DNA of 64,000 nucleotides from Aerococcus sp. Its GTDB lineage: Bacteria; Bacillota; Bacilli; Lactobacillales; Aerococcaceae. Within the stretch, counting starts at the first letter, position 1, and each line of letters opens with the position of its first letter. Shown piece by piece: positions 26,129 to 35,223 of this stretch. The position numbers and the translations under genes are program-made. Below the pieces are notes generated by a model, which was given only the letters and a program-made list of their open reading frames with translations, searched no databases and was not told the origin of the DNA. The DNA is taken from the NCBI GenBank assembly GCA_022768285.1, contig JALEMJ010000016.1:1-64000 (forward strand), in the 5' to 3' direction.

Positions 26129-27106
26129 ATGAATATTTTAATCACTGGCGGTTATGGCTTTATTGGGAGCCATTATATTCGTTACGTATTAGGTTCGGAT
26201 CCGAATATTAACGTGGTCAATTTAGATAATCTTTCTTATGCATCTAATTCTGAGAATTTACTTGACGGGTTAACAATGGGATATGAGTTTGTTTACGGTG
26301 ATATCAATGAAGAGGAATTAGTAGAGGCACTTCTTTCACAGTATAAAATTGATCAAGTGATTAATTTTGCAGCGGAATCACATGTTGATCGCAGTATCAG
26401 CGAGAGTAAACCATTTATTCACTCAAATATCGATGGCCTCGCTACCTTACTCGAAGCGTTTCGTGAATATTGTAAGAAGGCACCTGATCATTCAGGAAAA
26501 AGAAAATTTATTCAAATATCAACGGATGAGGTATACGGGGACGGGGACGATTACCCAGGTGCAGCTGATGAACAAACGCGTCTCAATCCTAGTTCACCTT
26601 ACGCCGCTTCCAAAGCGGCTGCCGATTTGTTAGTGCAGTCTTATCATCGGACGTATGGGTTACCGACAGTCATTACGCGCTCCAGTAATAATTATGGTCC
26701 CAACCAACATCAAGAAAAATTTATTCCGACGGTGATTAAACACGCACTTAAGGATGAAGAAATCCCCATTTACGGCGATGGCGCCCAAATGCGCGATTGG
26801 TTATACGTTGCGGATAACTGTCGTGCGATCGATGCGGTCAGGAAGTATGGACAAAGTGGTGAGGTTTATAATGTTGCGTCTGGCCACCAGCTTTCAAATG
26901 AGGCGCTCGCTACCAAGATATTACAGATACTCGATAAGCCACAGATATTATTAACGCACATCGACGATCGACCGGGCCACGATCGTAGTTACCTTGTGGA
27001 CGATTCCAAGGTTAGAGCACTGGGTTGGCAACCCGAAGTGATATTTGATGAAGGATTACGCGATACAGTGGCATGGTATCAGCAGCACCCCTATTATTTA
27101 AAATAA
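26129..27106 (+). CDS. rfbB: dTDP-glucose 4,6-dehydratase-like SDR enzyme
   Basis: A 325-residue protein. The ATG at 26129 is chosen over the overlapping TTG because of AAAGGG 8 bp ahead. Motifs: GGYGFIGSHYIRY (NAD binding), NFAAESHVDRSI, ISTDEVYGDGDD (TDEVYG is diagnostic) and the catalytic YAASK in SPYAASKAAADLLV. It would make dTDP-4-keto-6-deoxyglucose, the rhamnose precursor for wall polysaccharide. The other rml genes are not here, so it is an orphan. A related UDP-sugar epimerase/dehydratase activity is possible. Confidence 0.85.
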   Translation: MNILITGGYGFIGSHYIRYVLGSDPNINVVNLDNLSYASNSENLLDGLTMGYEFVYGDINEEELVEALLSQYKIDQVINFAAESHVDRSISESKPFIHSNIDGLATLLEAFREYCKKAPDHSGKRKFIQISTDEVYGDGDDYPGAADEQTRLNPSSPYAASKAAADLLVQSYHRTYGLPTVITRSSNNYGPNQHQEKFIPTVIKHALKDEEIPIYGDGAQMRDWLYVADNCRAIDAVRKYGQSGEVYNVASGHQLSNEALATKILQILDKPQILLTHIDDRPGHDRSYLVDDSKVRALGWQPEVIFDEGLRDTVAWYQQHPYYLK

Positions 27107-27116
27107 GAGAACAACA

Positions 27117-27151
27117 AAAAACTCGCTGCGTTTGATATCGCAGCGAGTTTA
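27117..27151. terminator. Bidirectional terminator between rfbB and the MscS gene
   Basis: AAACTCGCTGCG pairs with CGCAGCGAGTTT around an eight-base loop, with an A-run on the left and a weak T-tract on the right. It serves the two convergent genes. Confidence 0.85.
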
Positions 27152-27159
27152 AACTTTAT

Positions 27160-28059
27160 CTATTTAATTGTTGGATCGACTGCTTGGTCGTCACCAGCAA
27201 TTTCTTTGAAGTTGGCATAGCGTACATGACTGAATTCACCTTCCGGCATTTCAATCCCTGCTTCAGCGAGCGCCTTATGCAAGCCTTCAGTATATTTGGC
27301 GATTTCTTCCTGTTCGGCATCACTATCTATCCATAGACGTACGCGATAAATGAGTTCATCTTTGTCATTGCGTGTCACGCCGAGAATAGTTGGCGTGTCG
27401 TCTTTCAAGTACGTATCATCTGCCATTAATTTTTCAAGCGCATCATTAACGACCTGTGCGTAACGCTCTTGATCAGTATCCGCATAGTAGGAGAGATCAA
27501 CGTCAATTCGTCGTGGATTGCGTGAGATGTTCGTGACGACATCGATATTCCGGTTAGGGATGTAGTAGACCTCACCGTTAAATTCTTCAACGACTGTGGT
27601 CTTCAATCCGACCTGTTTTACCGTGCCTTCAACGCCGCTGATCTTCACCCAATCGCCGACATCGAATTGATGTTCGAGGAGGATGAAGAAGCCATTCACC
27701 GTGTCACTGACCAAGCCCTGTGCACCGAAACCTATAGCTAAACTGGCAACCCCAGCCCCAGCTAATAGGGTGGCGACTGGCACACCGAGAATGGCGAGAA
27801 GCGTGTAGCCCATCATAAAGTAATAGGTATAGGAGATAATGTTTTTAGTCAGTGATTGCAAGGTACGCTTTCTTGGGACGTCTGATGACGATTTAATATT
27901 ATGTTTAAAATATAAATTGCTCAATCGTAAGGCAACATTATAGATAACTGTCAAAACGACAACCGAAATGATCATTCGGACAGCATTGTCGAGTAAATTG
28001 GTCAAAATATCTTCCCAATTGATAGCATTACGAAAGTAATTTTTAATTGTTTCTAGCAT
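27160..28059 (-). CDS. MscS-family small-conductance mechanosensitive channel
   Basis: A 299-residue protein. The start at 28059 has AGGAGG 6 bp ahead; the in-frame ATG 21 bp upstream does not. There are three hydrophobic helices. The third has the pore pattern GVPVATLLAGAGVASLAIGFGAQGLVSDTVNGFFILLEHQFDVGDWV. A beta domain (VEGTVKQVGLKTTVV ... YIPNR) and a C-terminal alpha-beta part follow. It releases osmolytes on hypo-osmotic shock. It is convergent with rfbB. Confidence 0.92.
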   Translation of the reverse strand: MLETIKNYFRNAINWEDILTNLLDNAVRMIISVVVLTVIYNVALRLSNLYFKHNIKSSSDVPRKRTLQSLTKNIISYTYYFMMGYTLLAILGVPVATLLAGAGVASLAIGFGAQGLVSDTVNGFFILLEHQFDVGDWVKISGVEGTVKQVGLKTTVVEEFNGEVYYIPNRNIDVVTNISRNPRRIDVDLSYYADTDQERYAQVVNDALEKLMADDTYLKDDTPTILGVTRNDKDELIYRVRLWIDSDAEQEEIAKYTEGLHKALAEAGIEMPEGEFSHVRYANFKEIAGDDQAVDPTIK

Positions 28060-28203
28060 ATAAAACCTCCTGCCAAACATACTAACAGAAAATATTTAGT
28101 GACTAAAGCAAGAAAACCGCTATAAACTAACGGTTTTACTTTCAAAACAGTCATTAAATATGATATTATAGCTCTAAATTGAATGTAGGGGAGTGATAGT
28201 GCT

Positions 28204-28731
28204 ATGACATTAGGTCAGGTAGCAGGTCTGATTGCTGCCATTGCTTTTGTTGCTTTAGTTGTTTTCTTGGTTATTTTTCTCAGACAACTCACCACAACAG
28301 TTAAGGAAGTCACACGTACTGTAGATGAGGCGAACCAAATGCTCGCTGTGCTACGCCGCGATGTTGACGGACTATCTGTTGAAGCACAGGGACTGCTTAA
28401 CAAGACTAACCAATTAATGGATGACGTTAATGGTAAGCTAGGATCAGTTGATCCATTGTTCGAAGCAGTCGGTGATTTGGGCGATTCTGTTTCAGATATC
28501 AATGATTCTGCGCGCACATTGGTGAAAAAAGTCAGCAATAAGGTCGAATCGTCTGACGGCGCTGACAATGACGATGCCGTTAAACCAGTCAATGCAGAGA
28601 TCGAAGCTGAAGCGCAAGGACGTGAAGTCAGTCCTACTGAACGCGCGTCCTCAACTGCTGAAGGATTGAAAAAGAAACATTTACTTCGTCAAACAAAGAA
28701 ACGTTCGCAGGTCAAAACATTTAAAGCATAA
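28204..28731 (+). CDS. DUF948-domain membrane protein
   Basis: A 175-residue protein with one N-terminal transmembrane helix (about 5-26), then a long amphipathic helical region rich in Thr/Val/Asp (TTTVKEVTRTVDEANQMLAVL...LLNKTNQLMDDVN). That is the DUF948 (YtxG-like) pattern. A charged tail ends KKRSQVKTFKA. In Bacillus and Lactobacillales it is co-located with YtxH and ccpA, as here. The function is unknown; stress-linked expression is typical for relatives. Confidence 0.85.
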   Translation: MTLGQVAGLIAAIAFVALVVFLVIFLRQLTTTVKEVTRTVDEANQMLAVLRRDVDGLSVEAQGLLNKTNQLMDDVNGKLGSVDPLFEAVGDLGDSVSDINDSARTLVKKVSNKVESSDGADNDDAVKPVNAEIEAEAQGREVSPTERASSTAEGLKKKHLLRQTKKRSQVKTFKA

Positions 28732-28777
28732 TTGTTATTGGTTTTGTGATTTACAATAGAGAAAGGTTGAAGCGATT

Positions 28778-29353
28778 ATGAGTAGACATGAAGGAAGCTT
28801 TAGTTCATTTTTGTTAGGAGCTGTTGTTGGTGGGGTAACTGCTTCTGCAGCTGCATTATTATTTGCCCCAAAGTCCGGTGATGAATTACGTCAGGACATT
28901 CAAAAACGTGCACACGACGCTAAAGAAACAGCTTTAGACTATGCTGATTTAGCGGTCGAAAAAGGTAGTGCATTATACGACCAAGCCTTAGATTCTGCCG
29001 AAGACATTCGCGTAAACTTGAAAGAACACGGCAAAGAGTTCAAAAAAGATGCTGAAGTTGCCAAAGAAAAAGCTGGTGCCGCATTAGACGCAGCTAAGGA
29101 AGAAGCTAAAGACGTTAAAGACCACGCAGAAACATCTTTTGAAGTTGCCAAAGAAGAAGCTAAGGACGCCGCAAAAGACATCAAAGGTACTGCTGAAGCT
29201 GAAGTTCAAGAAGCTAAAGCAGACGCTAAACGTGAAGAAGCTAAACACTCTGTAAAAAATGCAGGGGACAAAGCTAAAGATGCCGCTAAAGACGTCAAAG
29301 ACGCAGCCAAAGAAACTGGTAAAGCAGTCGAAAAAGAAGCTAAAAAACACTAA
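28778..29353 (+). CDS. YtxH-domain protein with Lys/Ala/Glu repeats
   Basis: A 191-residue protein whose N-terminus (FSSFLLGAVVGGVTASAAALLFAPKSGDELRQDI) is the YtxH domain: one Gly-rich transmembrane helix and an FAPKSGxELR motif. The remainder is repetitive (EEAKDxxKD, KDAAKDVKDAAKETG) and should form a long amphipathic or disordered helix like LEA proteins. It follows the DUF948 gene by 46 bp and precedes ccpA. The exact role is unknown; general-stress proteins share this build. Confidence 0.88.
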   Translation: MSRHEGSFSSFLLGAVVGGVTASAAALLFAPKSGDELRQDIQKRAHDAKETALDYADLAVEKGSALYDQALDSAEDIRVNLKEHGKEFKKDAEVAKEKAGAALDAAKEEAKDVKDHAETSFEVAKEEAKDAAKDIKGTAEAEVQEAKADAKREEAKHSVKNAGDKAKDAAKDVKDAAKETGKAVEKEAKKH

Positions 29354-29397
29354 TGGCGTAATCTTTGATGCGTTGCATCATCGCATAGATTAACGGA

Positions 29398-29431
29398 TGG
29401 GATCGGTACCTATTGTGTATCGATCCTTTTT
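29398..29431 (+). terminator. Terminator after the YtxH gene
   Basis: GGATCG pairs with CGATCC, and five T follow. Confidence 0.7.
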
Positions 29432-29482
29432 GTTTTCAGGGCGTTTTCCTGAAAAAGTAATGAAAACTTAATATTATAGCAC

Positions 29483-29496
29483 CGTAACCGGTTGCA
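29483..29496. promoter_or_regulatory. cre site ahead of ccpA
   Basis: CGTAACCGGTTGCA matches TGTAANCGNTNNCA at 13 of 14 positions and lies just downstream of a TATTAT (-10-like, 29471-29476). Binding of CcpA here would block its own transcription. Confidence 0.6.
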
Positions 29497-29552
29497 AAAT
29501 GGATATGAAAATGGTATCTTCCTACTGATGAGGTTTGAAGGGAGAACAGAAG

Positions 29553-30557
29553 ATGAAAAAACAAAATATTACAATTTATGATGTTGCCCGTGAGGCGGGC
29601 GTTTCGATGGCGACCGTATCGCGTGTTGTTAACGGGAATACCAATGTTAAACCTGTAACGCGTGATAAGGTCATGGAAGTTATTAAGCGTCTCGACTATC
29701 ACCCGAATGCTGTCGCTCGTGGCCTAGCGAGTAAGAAAACCCGCTCAGTTGGTGTATTGATTCCAGACATTACGAATACATATTACGCTGGATTAGCACA
29801 GGGAATCAATGATATTGCTTCGATGTATAAATACAATATTGTTCTAGCAACATCGGAATCGACTGAAGAATCGCGTCTAGGTGTGCTATCCAATATCTTG
29901 TCTCGACAAGTTGATGGTTTAGTCTACATTGGCGAAACAGTCGATGAACGTATCGCAAAAGAAGTACGTCGTGTCGGTACGTCGATGGTTTTAACTAATG
30001 TCTACGATTCGTCAGATGAATTTATGCGCGTCCAGATCAATAGTCGCCAGGCATTCTATGATGTGACGAAACACCTTGTCGAGGAGGGACGTCAGCGCAT
30101 TGCATTTGTGGGCACAGAAACGGCAGTCAATCATCCGCAGTCCGAACGTTTCTCCGGCTATAAACAAGCCATTGATGAAGCGGAAGGCCTGTCAGTGATC
30201 AGTTATACGGTGGATAAATTGGATTACGCGTCTGGCTATGCAATTGGGGAAACACTATATGCAGATGGCATCGATGCGTGTGTTGTGATTGACGATGAGT
30301 TGGCAGTAGGTATTCTCAATGCCACACAGGATAGCCATGTATCAGTGCCTGATGATTTCTCACTGATTACTGCAAACAATACTCGCCTAACACGAATGGT
30401 TCGTCCGCAGATTTCATCGATTGAGCCACCAGTTTACGACATTGGGGCAGTTGCTATGCGTGCCCTTACTAAGATGATGGATAGCAACGATGAGGATGAA
30501 GTGATCGAAACGATTAATTTACCGTATGAGATCACCTATCGTGAAACCACAAAATAA
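29553..30557 (+). CDS. ccpA: Catabolite control protein A
   Basis: A 334-residue LacI-family regulator. The start at 29553 follows GAAGGGAG; the earlier ATG at 29535 is less well placed. The DNA-binding head has TIYDVAREAGVSMATVSRVVNGNTNVKPVTRDKV and the hinge YHPNAVARGLASKKT. The core begins VGVLIPDITNTYYAGLAQGI, characteristic of CcpA, with LATSESTEE and QVDGLVYIG. Bound to HPr-Ser-P it controls carbon catabolite repression. The upstream cre site suggests autoregulation. Confidence 0.95.
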   Translation: MKKQNITIYDVAREAGVSMATVSRVVNGNTNVKPVTRDKVMEVIKRLDYHPNAVARGLASKKTRSVGVLIPDITNTYYAGLAQGINDIASMYKYNIVLATSESTEESRLGVLSNILSRQVDGLVYIGETVDERIAKEVRRVGTSMVLTNVYDSSDEFMRVQINSRQAFYDVTKHLVEEGRQRIAFVGTETAVNHPQSERFSGYKQAIDEAEGLSVISYTVDKLDYASGYAIGETLYADGIDACVVIDDELAVGILNATQDSHVSVPDDFSLITANNTRLTRMVRPQISSIEPPVYDIGAVAMRALTKMMDSNDEDEVIETINLPYEITYRETTK

Positions 30558-30587
30558 TCAAGTGGATGTTTATTCTAGAATGAGGGG

Positions 30588-30608
30588 TCGAGTCATCGAC
30601 TCTTTTTT
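30588..30608 (+). terminator. Terminator after ccpA
   Basis: GAGTC-ATC-GACTC followed by six T; a short stem. Confidence 0.65.
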
Positions 30609-30658
30609 AATCGAATAGTGTAAGATAGGACTGAAAGCCTATAATCAAGGAGATTATT

Positions 30659-31573
30659 ATGAATGAAGCATGCCTTATTATTAATCCCGTAGCCGGAAGT
30701 GGCGATGCCAAAAGAATGCAACATGATGTGGCCAACTTCCTCTATACATTGGTTGATCGTGTTGAAGTTATCATGTCAACACCTGAACGAACTGTCGCAT
30801 CAATTGCGAAAGTTGCCAGTGACGATGGCGCAGACCTCATTTTCGTACTCGGTGGTGATGGCAGTGTGAGCGAGGCAGTTAATGGTATTATGAACAGTCA
30901 CGCGTCGCCACGCTTTGGGTTTTTACCGTTCGGAACGGCGAATGATTTAGCGCGAAATATCGGTATCAATCCTAATCCTAAACTGGCATTGCGTGAGCTG
31001 AGGAAGGGACATGCTTGGCGTTCAATTGATGTTGGGGAGGTTAACGGCCAATATTTCATTGATGCGGTGGCGCTCGGTTCATTGGCCGAAGCGGTAATGG
31101 CAACAGATGATCAGTCTAAGAAATTACTAGGCTATTTTGCATACATCAAAGATGGTGCCAAAGCGATGCTCACGCGCCAACCAAAAGCGTATACGATAAC
31201 GAGCAAGTCGTTTAATGGTAATGTGCGCACACATTTAATGATGGTTACGATCGGCAATACGGTTGGTCGGATTGAGCAGCTCGTCAATGGCGCGAGTAGC
31301 GATGACGGGTACCTTTACTTTTTGGCGGCGAAAGATAATCTCAAATTGCCCAATTGGAATCATGTGCTCAAAGCTTTTGTTAATCGTGATGTATGGTCAC
31401 TGGATGAAGTGACTACCTTTCGTACACGTGAATTAACAATCGAAGGAAGAGACACCGCACAGCATGGCAAATTGAATGTGGACGGCGATGAGGGACCAGT
31501 GCTACCCGCACATCTTTCGGTTCATCCTCAAGCACTCAATGTGCTCATTCCTGCCGATAGGAGTAGTAAATAA
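30659..31573 (+). CDS. Diacylglycerol/lipid kinase (YegS/DagK family)
   Basis: A 304-residue protein with the kinase signature LIFVLGGDGSVSEAVNGIM (GGDGS nucleotide site), FGFLPFGTANDLARNIGI and a C-terminal beta domain with KLNVDGDEGP. It phosphorylates diacylglycerol or related lipids at the membrane and recycles lipoteichoic acid by-products. GGAG precedes the ATG. It is followed by yebC after 81 bp. Confidence 0.88.
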   Translation: MNEACLIINPVAGSGDAKRMQHDVANFLYTLVDRVEVIMSTPERTVASIAKVASDDGADLIFVLGGDGSVSEAVNGIMNSHASPRFGFLPFGTANDLARNIGINPNPKLALRELRKGHAWRSIDVGEVNGQYFIDAVALGSLAEAVMATDDQSKKLLGYFAYIKDGAKAMLTRQPKAYTITSKSFNGNVRTHLMMVTIGNTVGRIEQLVNGASSDDGYLYFLAAKDNLKLPNWNHVLKAFVNRDVWSLDEVTTFRTRELTIEGRDTAQHGKLNVDGDEGPVLPAHLSVHPQALNVLIPADRSSK

Positions 31574-31654
31574 GCTTAGCGCGTCAGTTGTAACACTGTC
31601 AGAACTTTGCTACAATGTGACGGTGATTAAAATCTGTGAAAGAGGGGATATGTC

Positions 31655-32380
31655 GTGTCAGGACATAACAAATGGAGCAAAATTAAGAATACTAAAGGTG
31701 CAGAGGATGCGAAACGCGCAAAAGTTTTCCAAAAACTTTCACGTGAAATTTATATGGCAGTAAAAACTGGTGGTCCTGATCCGGAATCGAACCCATCGCT
31801 GCGCATGGTTATGGATAAAGCCAAAGCAGCTAACATGCCTAAATCCAACGTTAAACGTGCGGTCGACAAGGGGAGCAACAAAAATAGTACGGAAAACTAT
31901 GATGAAGTTTCCTATGAAGGGTACGGCCCAGCTGGTGTTGCTATCTATGTTGAAACTCTGACAGATAATACGAATCGTACATTGACGAATGTCCGCAATA
32001 TTTTCAATAAAAACGGCGGTAATCTCGGTGAATCTGGCTCAGTGGCTTACATGTTCGACCGCAAAGGTTACCTCGCTATTGAGCGCGAAGGTATCGATGC
32101 AGATGAAGATGATATGTTAATGACGGTATTGGAAGCAGGCGCTGAAGATATGGAAACTTCTGATGAAGTTTTTGAAATTTATACGGCTGCGACTGACTTT
32201 GGCGCAGTACGCGATGCACTAAAAGAACAAGGGTATGAACTAGCTACGGCTGAGTTAATGATGGTACCGAAGAATACATTAGAAGTATCAGACGAAGATA
32301 AAGAGAAATTACAGAATCTCATCGATAAATTAGAAGATGATGATGACGTGCAGAACGTATACGCTGCCGCTACATTATAG
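31655..32380 (+). CDS. yebC: YebC/PmpR-family protein
   Basis: A 241-residue protein with a GTG start behind AGAGGGG. It has [32 protein letters not shown], the almost invariant family opening, then [35 protein letters not shown] and [23 protein letters not shown]. Long regarded as a transcription regulator; the family is now also linked to translation of proline-rich stretches. In many Lactobacillales yebC sits next to comGA; here two pepC genes intervene. Confidence 0.95.
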   Translation: MSGHNKWSKIKNTKGAEDAKRAKVFQKLSREIYMAVKTGGPDPESNPSLRMVMDKAKAANMPKSNVKRAVDKGSNKNSTENYDEVSYEGYGPAGVAIYVETLTDNTNRTLTNVRNIFNKNGGNLGESGSVAYMFDRKGYLAIEREGIDADEDDMLMTVLEAGAEDMETSDEVFEIYTAATDFGAVRDALKEQGYELATAELMMVPKNTLEVSDEDKEKLQNLIDKLEDDDDVQNVYAAATL

Positions 32381-32412
32381 TGACGTGCGTATCTCGTGGA
32401 AAGGATGATCAG

Positions 32413-33726
32413 ATGATTGATCAACAACTGTTGCAACAGTTCAAAACGCAATATCAAAAGAACGATACACGGGCAGCGGGGCACGCCGTAGCTGAAATCG
32501 GTATTAACGCAGCGAGTGTCGATTTAGATGTTAAACGGCGCCATACATTTATGTTTTCTGATGAAACACCAAATGGAGTGATTACTAATCAGAAACAGAG
32601 TGGCCGTTGTTGGATGTTTGCGACATTGAATTCTTCACGTGTTCAGACCATGAAGAAATTAAATGTGGCATCTTTTGATTTTTCTAAGACGTACACGCTC
32701 TTTTTTGACAAATTAGAAAAGAGTAATACGTTCTTGGAAAATATTATTGCCACTGCTGATCGCCCGACGAGTGATCGTACGGTAACCTTCTTATTGGAGA
32801 GTGGACTCGATGATGGTGGTTACTGGGAATTTGCAACGGGTATCTTAAAGAAATATGGTAATGTACCGGCTGAAATTATGCCTGAAACAGCAAATTCTGA
32901 GAATACAACAGTAGTGAATCGCGTATTGAGCAATTTCTTGCGTCAATTCGCCGTTGAATTGCGTCAATTAGTCGCTGATGGTGCGGATGAAGCAACAATT
33001 AATCAACGTAAAGATGAACAGTTGTACTTTGTCTATACCGTCTTAGTCAAAGCATTCGGTGAAGTGCCGGAAACTTTCGACTACAGCTATCGCGATAAAG
33101 ATGATCGGTTCCATCGCATTTCTAATATTACACCGCAAGCATTCTTTAATGATTATGTGGGTGTTGACTTGGATGAAATGGTCGATCTGATTAATGCGCC
33201 GATGATGGGTCGTCATTACGGTGAGAATTACTCCTTCCATTATCTCGCTTCGGTACATGAAGCAGATCCTTTGAAGATGGTCAACGTACCAATTGAAGTC
33301 ATGAAAGAGGCTGCCATTGCGTCAATCAAAGATGGGCGCGCTTTATGGTTTACGTGTGACGTCACGACTATGAGCCACCGTCAGCTGGGCATTTTAGATC
33401 CAGATATCTACAATTACGAAGAAACACTTGGTGCCTCTGTAAAATTAGATAAAGGCCAACGATTAGAATATCGGATGTCCACGAACAATCATGCCATGAC
33501 ACTTGTCGGCGTCGATCTCGATGAAGAGGGCAAGCCGTTGACGTGGAAGGTTGAAAATTCATGGGGGGAAAAGAACGGCAAGAAAGGGATCTTTTCGATG
33601 TCAGATTCTTTCTTTGATGAATACGTATATGAATTAGCCGTACCTAAACAGTATTTGTCTGAAGAGGTTATTGAACAGAGTAAGAAAAAGCCAATTCTAT
33701 TGGACGTTTGGGATCCGTTAATGTAG
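32413..33726 (+). CDS. pepC: Aminopeptidase C (bleomycin hydrolase family), copy 1
   Basis: A 437-residue protein. The first in-frame ATG is at 32380, but that gives a Cys/Arg-rich leader overlapping yebC; MIDQQLLQQFKTQYQ at 32413 matches the start of copy 2. The papain-like triad is visible: Cys in QSGRCWMFATLN, His in NNHAMTLVG, Asn in VENSWGE. These cytosolic hexameric thiol aminopeptidases process casein-type peptides. It lies 25 bp upstream of copy 2. Probable operon with yebC. Confidence 0.93.
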   Translation: MIDQQLLQQFKTQYQKNDTRAAGHAVAEIGINAASVDLDVKRRHTFMFSDETPNGVITNQKQSGRCWMFATLNSSRVQTMKKLNVASFDFSKTYTLFFDKLEKSNTFLENIIATADRPTSDRTVTFLLESGLDDGGYWEFATGILKKYGNVPAEIMPETANSENTTVVNRVLSNFLRQFAVELRQLVADGADEATINQRKDEQLYFVYTVLVKAFGEVPETFDYSYRDKDDRFHRISNITPQAFFNDYVGVDLDEMVDLINAPMMGRHYGENYSFHYLASVHEADPLKMVNVPIEVMKEAAIASIKDGRALWFTCDVTTMSHRQLGILDPDIYNYEETLGASVKLDKGQRLEYRMSTNNHAMTLVGVDLDEEGKPLTWKVENSWGEKNGKKGIFSMSDSFFDEYVYELAVPKQYLSEEVIEQSKKKPILLDVWDPLM

Positions 33727-33751
33727 TTTTTTAGGCTGAGGAGGAACGTAT

Positions 33752-35086
33752 ATGATTGATAAAGAATTACTTAAAGATTATAAAGAGCGTTTTGATAATG
33801 ATCCGAAAAGCCAGGCTGTTAGACATGCTATGGCTGAAGTCGGTATCAATAAATCAAGTGTAAACTATGAGGTAAAACGTGAGCATACGTTTGCGTTTTC
33901 AGAACAGACGAAGCGCGGTGCGATTACTGACCAAAAACGTAGCGGTCGCTGCTGGATGTTCTCTGCATTAAATACGGCACGTGTTGAAACAATGGATCGT
34001 TTGAATGTGGAGACGTTTGAATACTCACAGGCTTACCCATTATTCTGGGATAAACTTGAAAAATCAAATTTCTTCCTGAATAGTATTATTGAGACTGCTG
34101 ATGAACCGCGCGAATCGCGCTTGATCTGGCATTTATTGCAGGATCCAGTACAGGATGGTGGTCAATGGGCAATGTTCGCCGGTATTTTGAATAAATATGG
34201 TGTTGTGCCTAAAAAAATCATGCCAGAAACTTATCACTCTTCAAATACGGCAGAGTTGAACGAGCATTTAACAAACAAGTTGCGCGAATTTGCTTTTGAA
34301 TTGCGCACTATGCATGAAAACGGCGCAAGCAAAGAAGAGCTTGAAGCCAAGAAGGATGAACAGCTCTACTTTGTTTACAGTCTGTTAGTAAAGACGCTCG
34401 GTGAAGTGCCGGAAACGTTCGATTACAGCTATCGTGATAAGGATGATAACTTCCATCGTATTTCTAACATTACGCCACAAGAATTCTTCAAGAAATATGT
34501 TGGATTTGATCTCGAACACATGGTTAGTCTGATTAATGCACCAACTGCTGATAAACCATATCACAGGACATACACTGTCAAATACTTAGGAACGATTGCT
34601 GAAGAACCGGCCATCAAATACTTGAACTTAGAGATTGATGATGTGAAACAAGCAGCAATTAACGCGATTAAAGCGGGCCATCCAGTATGGTTCGGTTGTG
34701 ATGTTGGTAAACAATCAGAACGTCAGCTCGGTATTATGGATACCAAGATGTACAAGTACGAAGATACTTTGGGCGAAGAATTCAAACTCGATAAAGCACA
34801 GCGTTTAGACTACGGTGTCAGCATGTTGACGCATGCGATGGTGTTAACGGGCGTTGACTTGGATGAGAATGGCCTACCGAAGACTTGGCAAGTTGAAAAC
34901 AGCTGGGGTAAAAAAGTCGGTGATGACGGTATATTCTCTATGAGTGATGAATGGTTTGACGAATATGTCTACCAGATTACTGTACCTGAACAGTATGTCA
35001 CTGAAGCACAACGCCAAGAATTTGCTGCAGAACCGATTGAACTTGAACCATGGGATCCGATGGGTGCTTTGGCAATTGTTCACTAG
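33752..35086 (+). CDS. pepC: Aminopeptidase C, copy 2
   Basis: A 444-residue protein behind a strong GAGGAGG site. The triad is intact: RSGRCWMFSALN, LTHAMVLTG and VENSWGK. Long blocks are identical in pattern to copy 1 (GEVPETFDYSYRDKDDxFHRISNITPQxFF), but overall the two have diverged well beyond a recent duplication. The C-terminus (EPWDPMGALAIVH) is longer than copy 1 (VWDPLM). The tail end can act as a fourth substrate-site element in PepC, so specificity may differ (compare PepC versus PepE/PepG in lactobacilli). Confidence 0.93.
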   Translation: MIDKELLKDYKERFDNDPKSQAVRHAMAEVGINKSSVNYEVKREHTFAFSEQTKRGAITDQKRSGRCWMFSALNTARVETMDRLNVETFEYSQAYPLFWDKLEKSNFFLNSIIETADEPRESRLIWHLLQDPVQDGGQWAMFAGILNKYGVVPKKIMPETYHSSNTAELNEHLTNKLREFAFELRTMHENGASKEELEAKKDEQLYFVYSLLVKTLGEVPETFDYSYRDKDDNFHRISNITPQEFFKKYVGFDLEHMVSLINAPTADKPYHRTYTVKYLGTIAEEPAIKYLNLEIDDVKQAAINAIKAGHPVWFGCDVGKQSERQLGIMDTKMYKYEDTLGEEFKLDKAQRLDYGVSMLTHAMVLTGVDLDENGLPKTWQVENSWGKKVGDDGIFSMSDEWFDEYVYQITVPEQYVTEAQRQEFAAEPIELEPWDPMGALAIVH

Positions 35087-35113
35087 TTAAAAATTCCATA
35101 GAAATATCAATTT

Positions 35114-35150
35114 AAAGCGGAGAGAATACAATTCTCTCCGCTTTTTTTTA
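35114..35150 (+). terminator. Terminator after the pepC pair
   Basis: AAAGCGGAGAGAAT and ATTCTCTCCGCTTT form a perfect 14-bp stem with a three-base loop and a long T-run. Confidence 0.95.
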
Positions 35151-35223
35151 TTTTTTTTTAATGTGTGCGCAAAATTTAAATACATCAAACGTACTTATCA
35201 ATTAGTGAGAGGAGGGAAAATAG

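Noticed and set aside
29367-29379. GATGC-GTT-GCATC hairpin after the YtxH gene as a terminator
   Set aside because: No T-run follows; the later stem at 29398-29431 has one.
35150-35223. A ComX/SigX box ahead of comGA
   Set aside because: No TACGAATA-like element is present; AAATACATCAAACGTAC is too far from the consensus.
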